Assembly (NCBI RefSeq): GCF_023065955.2
Contig: NW_026623050.1
Location: 18,930,501-18,994,500 of the forward strand
From: Ursus arctos
Lineage: Eukaryota > Chordata > Mammalia > Carnivora > Ursidae
Length of the DNA stretch: 64,000 bases
Direction: 5' to 3'
The notes beneath the pieces are model-generated. The model made no database searches, was not told where the DNA came from, and saw only the letters and a program-made list of their open reading frames with translations. Below, piece by piece: positions 23,385 through 34,760 of this stretch. Both the position numbers and the translations under genes were made by a program. The first letter of the stretch is position 1. Each line of letters begins with the position of its first letter.

Positions 23385-24240
23385 CAAATCAGTTGGGAAA
23401 CTATTCTAGCTTAAAGGAAACTAAAGAACTTTTTTTTTAAAAAAAAGCGCATGAGTTGTAAAGAAAAGCTGTGCACTTTTGATGTTTGCACTTCAATGAA
23501 ACTTTAAAAGTTGTAAGTCCTGTATGATGCCTCCAGAGAACGCTGTAAAAGACAATCAGTAACCTTTCTCTGTCCCACCTCATTTTGCTGATACTTTTGA
23601 GTAGTCATCAGTTCTCTATTAACATTAGAAGACATGGAAAATAATCTTCCAGTATGAAAAAGAAGGAAAAAAAAGCTTGATATTACTGTGAGATGCAGCA
23701 TGTCCTCTTTTCAAATTTGATCTCAAATCTTTGAAATTCAATAGATTAACCTAGTTTTTAGAAGGCAATTCGCTTCATTTAAACATAAAAATCATGTTGG
23801 AATTATTGCTTAAATTGGGAAAAGAGGTATCTGGGTTGTAGGAAACAACACATTGGTTACTTTAACGAAAGTACCTGCAAAAATTTTTGACTTTCCTCGA
23901 GTGAAAAAAATATATTTCTGTGTAAAGTTGGAAGTTAAAATTACTGGAAAGTAATTTGAGCATATATTATTTGTTTGTTAGACTGCTGATGGTATTACCT
24001 GATATTTTTGCCTGTGGCTTAAGGAAGGACAAACTTGTTAGATGATATTTGTGGAAGAAAATTGCTTTTTTAGGAGAGTATGACAAATCAATGTGTTAAG
24101 TACTCCTGTACAATCCCTCATCATCGTAAGATAGATTATTTTTAGTTATCTACTTCATCAAATTAAATTTAAGAAAAATTTGGTTCTTAAGTAATCATAT
24201 TAGGATCTAGAAAGGAAAACCATAAGTCCTTTGAAGAGTT
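23385..24240. other. Unassigned unique sequence
   Basis: No gene or repeat recognised. Confidence 0.5.
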
Positions 24241-24244
24241 CAAA

Positions 24245-24880
24245 TTATATATTAATATTTATTGTGGTAAATTTCAAACATGTACACAAGTAAAGGGAAT
24301 AATATGATGAATAATAATTTTCAGCCCATGTCTGATCTTGTTTTATCTATACTGACCTCCATGTCCCCTCTTCTGAAATTTTTTTTTAAGATTTTATTTA
24401 TTTATTTTTCAGAGACAGAGAGAGTACAAGCAGGGGGAGTGGCAGGCAGAGGGAGAAGCAGGCCCCCTGCTAAGCGAGGAACCTGATGTGGGACCTGATC
24501 CCAGAACCCTGGGATCATGACCTGAGCCAAAGGCAGACACTTAACCAACTGAGCCACCCAGGCATCCCTCCTCTGAATTTTTTGGAAGCAAATCACAGAC
24601 ATCAAATCATTTAAGATTAGATTATATATATTATTAGGATCTTTATAGCTATTCCTATTATTATCAAGTGGATACATCTAAGATACTAGCATTAGTAGAT
24701 CTCAACACACGAAGTAATACATTGTGTTTCTGTAGGTCTTTAGTTTATCAAACTGTACTAGTCCATTGTGGCATATGTCACATGAACTTGACGGTTTTGC
24801 ATAACCTAGTTTTTTTTTTTAATGAGATCCTTTTCTATAAACAAATATAATTTGTTTTATTTTATAATAAAATGTCAATT
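24245..24880 (-). mobile_element. Possible ancient LINE UTR, split by a SINE
   Basis: 'gtaaatttcaaacatgtaca' and, after the SINE, 'ggaagcaaatcacagacatc' plus 'aaatcattt' match the style of a widespread ancient antisense LINE 3' region, also suspected at 35.24 kb. Family not certain. Confidence 0.45.
24381..24566 (-). mobile_element. CAN-SINE
   Basis: Reverse SINE from 'aagattttatttatttattt' to 'gagccacccaggcatccc', flanked by the diverged duplication cctcttctgaa / cctcctctgaa. Confidence 0.92.
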
Positions 24881-25152
24881 TTGGAACGTCTGCAATAGTT
24901 TTATGAACAAATATTTTACAAATGATCAATGTGTGATATTACAAAGCCATGCATGAGTAAGGGATCTGTTCAAAATATAAGATAGATGAATGGATTTTAA
25001 CACAAACAGAGTATGAAAAGTTCAGTGAAATGGCTTCATATTCTACATGGTAACTAGCCTAAAAATCTACCACCTATTGAGTTTTGATATAGTGTCAAAG
25101 AAGAATATTTGTATTCATCTGAAAGACTATTAAAATACTATTCCCTCTTCCT

Positions 25153-25345
25153 GGGGCACCTGGGTGGCACAGTGGTTAAGCGTCTGCCTTCGGCTCAGAG
25201 CGTGATCCTGGCGTTTTGGGATTGAGCCCCACATCAGGCTCCTCTGCTATGAGCCTGCTTCTTCCTCTCCCACTCCCCCTGCTTGTGTTCCCTCTCTCGC
25301 TGGCTGTCTCTCTCTCTGTCGAATAAATAAATAAAATATTTACAA
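25153..25345 (+). mobile_element. CAN-SINE, younger subgroup
   Basis: Close to the window's consensus ('ggggcacctgggtggcacag', 'ctctcgctggctgtctctc'). Its tail runs into a (TA)n microsatellite. Confidence 0.95.
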
Positions 25346-25369
25346 ATATATATATATATATATATATAA
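25346..25369 (+). repeat. (TA)n microsatellite in a SINE tail
   Basis: About 10 TA units after the SINE AATAAA tail. Confidence 0.9.
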
Positions 25370-25651
25370 ATGTACTTTTCCTCTAATTTAAAAACCTTTA
25401 TTCTATATAATTTATCTCATTATATAGCATAGATATTAATTACTATGTTACATAATGTATTATTTGGGGAAAAAATAAGAAAAGCTCTCTCATCAGGATT
25501 GATGCATTGCAAATCCACGGTTTCCTTATAGATTATCCACCTTTTCTAAGAGCTTTTAATTTTTTTCCCTTTATCATTTGGTAAGAAAAGGAGGATTTTT
25601 TAAATTAATTTTAATTAAGAAAGATGGTTAATTTAAATAGTAAACAGGTAT

Positions 25652-26273
25652 TGTTGGGGAAATATAAACACAGTCTCCTCCAATCCAGACATCCTCTTCA
25701 CAAAGTTAGTTGAAAAAGAAGATACTTTACTATCGAATAAGCATTAAAACAGAATGTGTGTGCACCTTAGGTGATCAGCTAAGAGACTGCAAAGACGAGA
25801 AACCGCCCCCCCAATTTTATATATCCAAGCAGACACAACCATTCCATACATGTTCTCAGGATAAACAAGAACTAATCTTCAAGTAGGAGGACTTGACAAA
25901 GCGGCTTATTGCACACAGTTCATCCTAACCTTACTTGGAAATTGGGGTGACCATCTGTGATATCTACTTAGCCTTATCCAGAGGAAAACCAAACTTTTCT
26001 TGTCTTTATGACAAGAGATAGTTTTGTAACGTGAAGCAAGGTGCACAGTTACCCTCCTACAGAAACTCTTTTCCTTGATTTTTACATTTCGGACAGATGG
26101 CTCCAAGTCCTGGAGAAAGACATTCCTAATCATAAAGCTGACAAAATGGTGATCTAGTCTTTAAAGGGATTTTTATGCATTTCAAAGTAGATGGTGCTTA
26201 AAGTTGTAATTTTTCTAAAGTAAATGCTCAAAATAAAAGGAGGAGAGGGAAATCTCTTCCTTTATTTTCAACA
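25652..26273 (-). mobile_element. Retroviral LTR, antisense
   Basis: On the minus strand the block begins TGTTG (26,273) and ends CAACA (25,652), a perfect 5-bp terminal inverted repeat in a 622-bp unit. A TATA box reads tatataaaa on the minus strand (25,815-25,823), followed by an R/U5-sized 140 bp. The flanks do not match each other as a target duplication, and sequence upstream (26,274-26,690) may be viral internal DNA, so this looks like a 3' LTR. The style suggests a class II (ERVK-like) element; that is inference. A 75-codon minus frame at 25,906-26,133 lies within it. Confidence 0.6.
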
Positions 26274-26690
26274 GAGAGAATTAAGCCCCTTATTTTCGTT
26301 TGTATCTGTCCCTCCAGTACCTACCGTCTGGCTGCTTGATGCAGATGTTTATGGCAGGTGAGTGGGGTGGTGAAGAGAGAGGGGGAGCACTACTTTCATC
26401 TCTCTCATACCTTGTTTTGTTTGCTTTTGCTCGTTTGTCTTTTTTCTCATGTTTCTGAATGTTAAACTTGGCACTTGTTGGCCAAGTCATGACTTGAAGT
26501 GACTACAGCCCTGCAAGTGAAAAAGATTCCTTTACGTTTGTTCCTCGAGATCCTGGCATGCTGACACGTCTGGGAACGGCTTTCTCAGCTTCCTCTTCCT
26601 TGGTCTTAGGGTCAGAAGCTCCCAAATTAACCTGTGGTCAGTAAACGCCACGTTAGTAAATAAAAGGATTAAATTGTCTCTTTAATCATT
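26274..26690 (-). pseudogene. Possible retroviral internal remnant next to the LTR
   Basis: A 66-codon minus frame (26,290-26,490) rich in K, R, S and P stops 17 bp before the LTR boundary. Upstream on the minus strand there is a splice-acceptor-like 'ctgaccacaggttaatttgg'. Composition is unlike neighbouring AT-rich unique DNA. I cannot assign it to a specific retroviral gene. No obvious polypurine tract abuts the LTR (only 'aaaataaggggc' about 12-23 bp away), which weakens the call. Confidence 0.35.
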
Positions 26691-26779
26691 ATCCAAATTA
26701 TTTCTCTTTTTTTCCCCCTTTTTCCCTCCTTTTGCAAAATCATTCTTTATATTTCTTATTTAAAACTTTTTTCATTGCT

Positions 26780-27450
26780 GGTCTGAGCCGCTAAAAGGCA
26801 TAGTTCAGAGGGTCATGTTGGTGAATGTGTCTGAAAATGCTTTCTTCTATTCCTGCTACGATGTTGCACTCTCCTGGTTTTCCTCCTGTGTCACTGGCTA
26901 CCACTTCTTTGTCTCCTTACAGGCTACTTTTCCTCTACTTGACCCCCACATGAAGGAGAGCATCTGAATAGAGTCAAACGTTCTCTCTCATTGTTCGCTA
27001 TCTCTCCATAGATAGTTTCTTCTCGTCCCATGGATGTAATGCCATCTGATATTGATGAATCTAAGTTTATATCTCCAGCTCTTATATCTCCTATTAGTTC
27101 CAAAGTTTTATACCCAATAGCTTGCTTGAAAGCTTGACTAAATAGCTGAAAAGCAGCCCAGACTTTACATGTAGCTGTAGAATCTTGACGTCTCCCTTCC
27201 TCCAGGCTTCTTAGTTCAATAAATGACACCATTATTCATTTAACTGGTCAAGCAAAACACAACGCAAAACAAAGATCTAAGAGTCATTCCACTGACTTAC
27301 ATGGTTTATCCTAAGTTTTGTTAATTCTACTTCTAAAATGCATTTCATACGCACTTCCTCTCTCAGTTCTCATAGCCACCAACCCCAGTCCATGTACCAC
27401 TCTTTCTCAGGAAAGAATGAGAAACTGGTTTAACCTCTTCCCCCATTTAT
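26780..27450 (+). mobile_element. L2 LINE ORF2/3' region
   Basis: The plus strand shows diverged L2 phrases in the right order: 'tgtcactggctaccacttct', 'cccatggatgtaatgccatc', 'gtttatatctccagctctta', 'ctggtcaagcaaaacacaac', 'agagtcattccactgactta', 'aaatgcatttcatacgcact'. This explains the 102-codon antisense frame at 26,924-27,232, which is therefore not a gene. Confidence 0.7.
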
Positions 27451-27540
27451 CAACCACCATGATCTTTTGAATATGAATCTTATTACTTTGGTAATTTTAT
27501 GATAAACTTTTGAGACCTTTCCCTTGTACTTAGATTAATT

Positions 27541-27880
27541 CTTTTTTTTTTTTAAAGTTTTTATTTAAATTTCAGTTAGCTAACATACAATGTAATATTA
27601 GTTTGGGATGTACAATATAATGATTCGACATTTCCATACTACATCTGCTGTTCACCACCACAAGTGCACTCCTTAATCCTCATTACCTAGTTAATCTGTA
27701 GCCCTAACCAGTTCCTCTCTGGTAGCCATCAGTTTATTCTCAATAGTTATGTATCTGTTTCTTGGTTTGCCTCTCTCTTCCTTTTTTTTGCCTTTATCCT
27801 TTGTTAGTCAGAGAAAGACAAATACCACATGATTTCATACATATGTGGAATTTAAGAAACAAAACAAATTAAAATTCTTT
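27541..27880 (-). mobile_element. Carnivore L1 3' end with 5' inversion
   Basis: 27,541-27,807 is antisense L1 3' UTR starting with a poly(T) ('ttagctaacatacaatgtaa', 'caagtgcactccttaatcct'). 27,808-27,880 flips to sense L1 ('agaaagacaaataccacatg', 'atatgtggaatttaagaaac'). A possible 8-bp target duplication, aattcttt, lies at 27,537-27,544 and 27,873-27,880. This is a twin-priming product. Confidence 0.8.
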
Positions 27881-27889
27881 ATTGGGATG

Positions 27890-28870
27890 TTCTTCGTACT
27901 TTTTATTCAAGTGCCCTTAGGTATTTAAAAGTGGACAACTAAGAATAAATATTGGAGAAAATTCCCTTGCATTATTAAAAAAAATTTAAAATAAAAAGGT
28001 TACATAATTCTAAATATAGGTAACTATTAAGTTATGAAGTATAATAAGCAAAATTATTTTGTAAAATCATTCCTTAGTGAGTAACACTATGGGAATTCTC
28101 TTCAATTAGATCATATTTCTGTGGATTGTAACATTTTTTTTACAGCTAGAATAAGACAGGGTTCAAGATCCAGCATTACTTCCATTCTTATTGTATAGAT
28201 TAGGATTTTTTTACATAGCCAAATTTCAGTTGTATCGGTCATTCAGATACACCTTCGTAAGTGTGATAGAGAGATGTACCCTTAAGAACTATTTTATATG
28301 GCTACATTTGTAATTTCATTTCATGATTAAAACTATTAATTTATAATTATGCATTTGATGAAACAAGCACATCCTATCAACATCTGAGAGGGAGGAATCC
28401 ACCCTAATTGACAAAAGCTGGTTTTCTATAGTTCAGAACATGTAATTTGGGAACATTTTGTTTTACACCCATACTTAAGTGGATATTCAGAGTGCGATTT
28501 CATCAACTCTGCACAAATTAACAGCAGAAAGAAGAGACAGTATTAGTCATCATTAAGCGTGTGTTTATAAAATGTGTACTATTTACAGGAGAGTCTGTAA
28601 CATATTCCTGTTAATTTAAATCTAATATATGAATCACAAGAATATAGAAAATACTGGATAAGTGGCTGAGTGACAGCAAGTGGGAGGCTTTCAACCCAGT
28701 GAGGTAAATATGGCTTTATAGTACTCAGTGATCTTTTGGCAAAAGTTAGTGAGATGTGTCTTTTCCAACTCTGAATAAATATTAAGAAAATACTTTTTTA
28801 AACTTCTATCTTATTTCCAATATAGGTATGTTTTTCTTTATCATGTAATGTTGATTGGAAGTAAACTTAA
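27890..28870. other. Unassigned unique AT-rich sequence
   Basis: About 1 kb with no repeat, exon or RNA gene recognised. Confidence 0.5.
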
Positions 28871-28888
28871 AAAAAAGTCTTTGACCTC

Positions 28889-29096
28889 GGGGCTCATGGG
28901 GGACTCAGTCCATTAAGTGTGTCCCACTCATGGTTTCAGCTCAGGTTATGATCTCAGGGTTGTGGGATCGGTCTGCCGTGGGGCTCTGTGCTCAGCTTGG
29001 AGTCTGCTCGGTTTTCTCTCTCTCCCTCTGCCCCTCCCCCCACTTGCACTCTGTCTGTCTCTCTCTAAAATAAATTTAAAAATCTTAAAAAAAAAA
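28889..29096 (+). mobile_element. CAN-SINE, older type
   Basis: Diverged SINE head ('ggggctcatgggggactcag') and tail, with an intact 11-bp target duplication tctttgacctc at 28,878-28,888 and 29,097-29,107. A 98-codon frame across it is by-product. Confidence 0.92.
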
Positions 29097-29109
29097 TCTT
29101 TGACCTCTT

Positions 29110-29930
29110 CCTTAGGTCATCCACGACATGCAGCCGAGACACTGGATGGTAGCAGTGTACAGTATCACTTTAGCTATACTACCAGAGTCACCCCAAATTA
29201 CGGCCTTCCTTAGCTGGATCTAAACTGACTCTTGTGTAAAATGGAACCTACAGTCACTGATTCTTCCAGTAGACATCATATACAGATTTCAATATACTTC
29301 TTCCTCTATAGAGTTCTTTCTAAAAAGGCTTATAGTTGAGTTTCAATCGATACCATGATGTCCTGTTTAATTTTTCCTACTTAAAGCGTCAATATTTCTT
29401 TCAGAAAAAATGTAACATTTAAAAATCCATACTTTTTAAATCATATATTTTCCCCAGAAAAATATTAAAATTAAAATAGAATTGATTAATGATTTTAAAA
29501 AGTTAAAATGGCTTCACTATTATTTTTTTCGAATCACATATTTCATGGGACTGTAGTTTTCTTTTTCTAGTTTAATTCTTTTGAAAATTGTGATTCAGGT
29601 TGCAGATGCAGTCACAGCAGGCTATCTTTCCAGGGTATGGGTCATTCCATCAGGACACATGCAGTTGCCTGTTCTCTAAAAACAGTCTCAGCAAGAAATG
29701 GGCAATGGAATTTTATTTATACAAGGCAGAATTTTATAAAACAAGTTGTAATTTTAGGATACATTTTGTACATCACCTTGAATTTGGTCTATTGATCCTT
29801 TAATACTATTTTATTTTTCCATATGACAAACAAGAAATATGGATAACCTTACATTTCTTTTCATTGTAAAGTATGCTTATCATATAAAAAGGGGGGAAGC
29901 CAAAAGAATAAAATACATATGTTTGAGAGT
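29110..29930. other. Unassigned unique sequence
   Basis: No gene or repeat recognised. A 67-codon frame at 29,600-29,803 has no recognisable feature. Confidence 0.5.
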
Positions 29931-29934
29931 ATGT

Positions 29935-30160
29935 GTATGGTAGGAACACAGATTTTAGTGTCTAATTGACTATGTTCAAATCCCAATTGTGCTGCCAACT
30001 ACCTATACGATGCTGGGAATGTTGCTTTACTTGTCTGTGCCTCAGTTTCTTTATTTGTCAGACAGAGATGACGTTAACTGTAACTATAGGGTTGCTATGA
30101 AATGAAATGAGCAATTCAGAAAAACTATCTGATTCCAGGGAGTATTCAGTAAGTATTAGT
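29935..30160 (+). mobile_element. MIR SINE
   Basis: 'gtgcctcagtttctttattt', 'agacagagatgacgttaact' and 'gggttgctatgaaatgaaat' preserve the MIR order. Confidence 0.8.
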
Positions 30161-30332
30161 CAACATCATCCAAAACAACCACTTTTGATAATTTGCTATT
30201 ATACTTTTTTCTCATGTATTTTTAACATTTATTATAATAATAATAAATGTATGGATGGATGTATATCCTGCTTTTCTTTTGAAATTAATTTTAACAAGTT
30301 TTTATGACTGTAAAATTGTTACACACGCTTTT

Positions 30333-30526
30333 TTTTAAAAAGCTTTTATTTATTTATTTGACAGAGACGGAGACAGCAAGAGAGGAAACACAAGCAGGGG
30401 GAGTGGTAGAAGGAGAAGCAGGCTTCCTGTCAAGCAGGGAGCCCGATGCGGGGCTTGATCCCAGGACCCTAGGATCATGACTGAGCCAAAGGCAGACACT
30501 TAACGACTGAGCCACCCAGGCGCCCA
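30333..30526 (-). mobile_element. CAN-SINE
   Basis: Reverse SINE flanked by 'tgttacacacgcttt' (30,318-30,332) and 'tgttacacacacttt' (30,527-30,541). An A22 run follows at 30,550-30,571. Confidence 0.94.
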
Positions 30527-30574
30527 TGTTACACACACTTTGTAGCGCCAAAAAAAAAAAAAAAAAAAAATACA

Positions 30575-30965
30575 GATAACGCATTGACTCAATATTGCTC
30601 TGATCATGGGAGCCATTTCAAATGCTTTTTCTAGAGTATCTTAGAACACTGGTATAAACAGCTGAGGACAGCCCTCCTCATCTGTGAGAAAGCATAATAT
30701 AACTGAAAATTGTATTCTAGTCCCAAGGGAAATTAGACATCCTTCCCCACAATGTGTCTTCAGAGGGCACTTATAATGGGGTCCTTATGCTGGCTGCCTC
30801 AGTGATAGATATGGGACTTAAAACCACCGTTTCCAAGGGAAACAGTCCCATTTACCACTCATCACAAGTTGCTATCTTGTTTCACTCAGGATAGAGTTCC
30901 CAGAAGACTTCTTCAGCAGGAAAGAAGCTCTAACATATTGGGGAGCAGAAATATCAGAAGATTCC
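30575..30965. other. Unassigned unique sequence
   Basis: No gene or repeat recognised. Confidence 0.45.
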
Positions 30966-30967
30966 TG

Positions 30968-31362
30968 CCTTAGTCAGCTCAGGTGCTGTAACAACATACC
31001 ATAGGCTGATGGCTTCAACAACAGAAATTTACTTTTCACAGTTCTAGGGGGTAGAAGTCCAAGATGAAGGTTGTTGACACTTTAGATTTGTGGTGAGAGT
31101 TCTCTTCCTGGATGGCAGATGGCCACCTTTTTGCTGTGTCTTCACGTGGTAGAGAAGTAGAAACAGAGAGAGGAACAGAGGGACACGGAGAGATATCTCT
31201 TCCTCTTCTTAAAAGGCTATATTCCTATCTGGTTAGGGCTCTACCATTATGATCTTGTTTAACCTTAATTACCTCCTAAAGACCTTATCCCCAAATATAG
31301 TTATATTGGGAGTTAAGACTTCAACATATGAACTTTGGGAGGACAGCAATTCAGTTCATAGT
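30968..31362 (+). mobile_element. Old interspersed repeat, family A, copy 2
   Basis: 'ccttagtcagctcaggtgct', 'cacagttctagggggtagaa', 'aattacctcctaaagacctt', 'gacttcaacatatgaacttt' match the order in copies 1, 3 and 4. Confidence 0.75.
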
Positions 31363-31729
31363 AGCTCCCATGTACTGTGCAGGTGAAGAGGAATTCAGGG
31401 AATGTCAGTCATGCATTCTGAGTGTGCATTTCCTTTGCCCTAACATGTGACAGAAAAGGACTTTCTCTGTTTTGCTTAATATCTGTCATCGTCATGAAAA
31501 TATTTAACGAACATCTTCCTCTGTGCTAGGAAGCACACAGTATGCTGTGTCCGGGGGCTTGAACTGTTCTTCAGAAAATCCATTGCCTCCATTTGTAAAC
31601 TCGTGCTGTGTTTCAAGTCTCTTGATAACTTTTACCTCATCCATTTGGCCAAACTTACCTCTCACACAATATTCCAGTATGAACCACTCACTGTACTTCA
31701 TTTCTTCATTCTACAAATGCTTCTGAGTG

Positions 31730-32320
31730 CTAATCACAGCTGGGTATGTTGTAGGCATTGCAAATACAGAGGCAATGTAAACTAAGTTTCTGCTTCATGG
31801 ATTTTAAAGCCAGTATGGAGTTCAGACAATGAACAAACAAAATAACATGCTATCAGTTAGTAACCCTTATTGTGAAGAAATAATAATAAGGATAGGAGGC
31901 AAGAGAGCAATTTAGGTGAATATATGTGCTATTTTGGATAGGGTGGTTAAGGAAGCTCTCTTGGATCTTGTGGGCATTTGAATAGGGACGTGAATAATTG
32001 AGGGAGGAAGTTGTGTGACTATTTAGGGAAAGGGCATTTCAAGCAAAGGGTAGAGCAAGTACAAAGTTGTTGAAGGGGGGAAATGCTTGAGATATTTACA
32101 AAATAGTAAGCTGACCGGAGGGGATGGGTGAAGTAGTAAACTAGGGAAAAGAAAGATAGAGAAATTTAATTGAAGAAATAACCAGGGGCCAGAGCATGTG
32201 AGATTGGGGGTGGGGCATGGTAAGCCTTTGACTTTCAAGTAGGTAGGAAACCCTTGGAGTAGGGGATGGGGGTTGGCGGCTGTGTTGAGAATAGAAGGTA
32301 GCAGGCAAGTATGGAGATAA
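31730..32320 (+). mobile_element. Old interspersed repeat, family B, best copy
   Basis: Long ordered match to an ancient repeat: 'caatgaacaaacaaaataac', 'ttggatagggtggttaagga', 'gggcatttcaagcaaagggt', 'aaccaggggccagagcatgt', 'ggcatggtaagcctttgact'. The family name is not assigned. Open frames here are incidental. Confidence 0.6.
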
Positions 32321-32329
32321 GAGGTACTC

Positions 32330-32660
32330 TTGCTTTAGCAGTTGTCCAGGCTAGAATACCCATCTCGGCCACCCTGGTATGTATCACTGCGTTCCTGCTT
32401 CCTCATCTTTACTCTCATCACCTTATTCAGCATCATTCCACTCCTTCACTTAATCACTCCTTTGTGATCCTCAGCTCATCTCATTGACTGATTTCGTTCA
32501 TGTTCAACATGTTGTATATTTTATTTAAAAATCCAGGTGACTTCTTTTCACGTCTTTCAAATATTTTAACATTCTTGGTTTCTGCCAACTAAATCCATTA
32601 TTTTGCGAATGATTTCCTAAATTTGTATTATTCTGTTTTACTAAAGTAATGTTATTCATA
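32330..32660. other. Unassigned sequence
   Basis: CT-rich, no exon or repeat confidently recognised. Confidence 0.45.
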
Positions 32661-32671
32661 CTTGGAGATTT

Positions 32672-32867
32672 TTTTTTTAAAGATTTTATTTATGTACTTG
32701 ACAGAGAGAGACAGTGAGAGAGGGAACACAAGCAAGGGGAGTGTGGGAGGGAGAATCTGGTTTCCCGCCGAGCAGGGAGCCCAATGCAGGGCTCCATCCC
32801 AGGACCCTGGGATTATGACCTGAGCCCAAGGCAGACACTTAATGACTGAACCACTCATGCACCCCTT
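32672..32867 (-). mobile_element. CAN-SINE
   Basis: Reverse SINE between perfect copies of cttggagattt (32,661-32,671 and 32,868-32,878). Confidence 0.94.
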
Positions 32868-32884
32868 CTTGGAGATTTCTGACT

Positions 32885-33950
32885 ACAAAATCTTATCTAA
32901 ATGGAATGCACAAGAGAATCCAGAAAAATAAGCCTCTGGTCTGCCAGAAAAGATACCCCAAATCCGTGTCCTAAAGTTTGCATGTTTTCCTCTTACAGTT
33001 TCATCTCCACAAATGACTGTTACAAGAGATATATGATAAATGTCCATGGCATACTGTGGCAGAAAGTTTCCCGCCTTTCTTGTTTCTGGGGATCCCACTT
33101 ATTATCCCACTAACTGTGAAGGAGAATTTGTTTTTCCCCAGCTGACAGGATAGACCACTCCGTTCCCTCAGCATGTTGTAGGGTAAACTTAGTCCCATAT
33201 ATCTAAACCACTCCATCAGTAGAAAATAGTAGGGACACCCAAAGGAACTGAATAGGACATTTTAACCAGAAGGAGGAAGGAGGTACCTGACATTTTTTGA
33301 AGTTTAGAAGTGAGAGGTCCTAGGAGGGCTATAGTTGACAAATTAAGAAGCATTTCTATCTCTTAAGTGTTCTGTTATTCTCCTCCACTTCCATTTCTTT
33401 CCACTGTCCACCTTCCACTTTGTCTAACTCATTTCCATCTCTCTACCTGGGGGAAAAGAGGGCAGATTTTGTATATCAGTCTATGTAATCAGTTTATTAT
33501 TTAAGAACTAGAGAGAAATTTCTGGAAATAATGAAAAAATAAGACAGAATGCACAGAAATGTCTCAGGAATGCCTGCTAATGCATTAGTCTTTGTAATGG
33601 CAACTGCATAATACATTTATTTAAGTTTAACATCTTTTTTTTTTAATGTAGAAAAGTTGGTACCTGAATTAATCAAGAATAATGAGCTGGCCCTGAAAAT
33701 AATGAACAGTGTCTAAACAACTGTGGCATAGGTTTTTAATGAATGTCTCCTGAAATGAATTCAATTTCGATACTAATCTGTCCCATTAAATGAATTATAA
33801 AATCCTCCTGAGAAAGACAACTTGTAAATCCAGTTCATAATTACGACAGCTGTGAAAACATAGGAAGGCCCTTGGTAGACTCCATAAAGAGAGTGAAATG
33901 GATGTTTTCCTTAGGTTTCCAAGAGCTGTTCCAAGCAAAAGATTCATGGC
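32885..33950. other. Unassigned unique sequence
   Basis: About 1.1 kb, no gene or repeat recognised. Several overlapping frames of about 70 codons at 32,883-33,216 on both strands share no domain and are taken as chance. Confidence 0.5.
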
Positions 33951-33953
33951 AGG

Positions 33954-34631
33954 TGTACTCTCAGTTTCGAAGGGGGAGAAACCACTTTATTGATATAAAA
34001 ATCCAATAGAAACAGAAAGAAGAAAAGGAAATCTGCATGTAGATGAGGGCAACAGTAAGCAGTGAAGGAGAATAAGTCAGGGTTGCATCAAATTGGGTAC
34101 CTACAACATCCAGCCTTGTTCGCTGAGGAAGCCCCATGAAGACAGCCAGGTTGGAGTCCTGATTGAGAGCCTGGGCAAGAGTGTCCTCCCCTCAAGTGAG
34201 ACTTCCAACTGACCATCCCCGTAAGGGCTGTATTTATAGGGCAAATGATGGGGGTCTGAAGTTAATCGTTGGTTTGCCTATATGCAGTTTGGAGCAAGCT
34301 GCATTCCTATGTTATCATGACTTTTTACATATTCAAGCCTGGGCCGGATGTGCTTGCCTCTCCTCCCAGATGCCATTCTGGGGGGCCAGCCCAACCTGGA
34401 GCCGGAGAGGATGCAAGGCAAAATTTATTGCTCTTAGCGTCCAGACCAGAAGGGCCAATTCTGACCTGGAGGCCAGCTAATGTCAACTAACCAGGCTCCC
34501 AAGGTCACTTACGCAGCAGAAGTCTCACAAACAGCATTCTTTAGCCTGCCTGCATATGTGCTGGTCTAGGTGGTCGGTTATGCAGGACAAATCACAGAAA
34601 CCTCCATCCATACAATACAGAGGCCCCTACA
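33954..34631 (-). mobile_element. ERV LTR, antisense, with clear boundaries
   Basis: On the minus strand it starts TGTAGGGGCC (34,631) and ends GAGAGTACA (33,954), so TGTA...TACA termini. A TATA box (tataaata, 34,231-34,238) lies about 245 bp upstream of a polyadenylation signal (aataaa, 33,986-33,991), and U5 after it is about 30 bp. It is 678 bp, less AT-rich than its surroundings, and retains about ten CpGs. No internal retroviral sequence adjoins it, so it is probably a solo LTR, although I see no clean target duplication. Overlapping plus frames at 34,163-34,490 (105 and 73 codons) are antisense to the LTR and not genes. Class is unassigned. Confidence 0.65.
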
Positions 34632-34760
34632 CTTGGAGAGATCTGGCTTGAAACTTGCTACTACCAGTTATCGGTTGCATGAGGCATAATTTTCCTAAGT
34701 TTCTATTTTCTTATCTATAAAATGGTGATAGTGATTGACACCCCTCTTAGACTTTGACAA
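34632..34760 (+). mobile_element. MIR SINE core fragment
   Basis: 'atctggcttgaaacttgcta' and 'ttctattttcttatctataa' match the MIR core. The LTR abuts its left side. Confidence 0.6.

Noticed and set aside
26924..27232. 102-codon minus-strand frame, first suspected as a retroviral or cellular gene fragment
   Set aside because: The plus strand shows ordered L2 LINE phrases across 26,780-27,450, so the frame is antisense through a decayed LINE.
34163..34490. Overlapping 105- and 73-codon plus frames
   Set aside because: They lie antisense within the 33,954-34,631 LTR.
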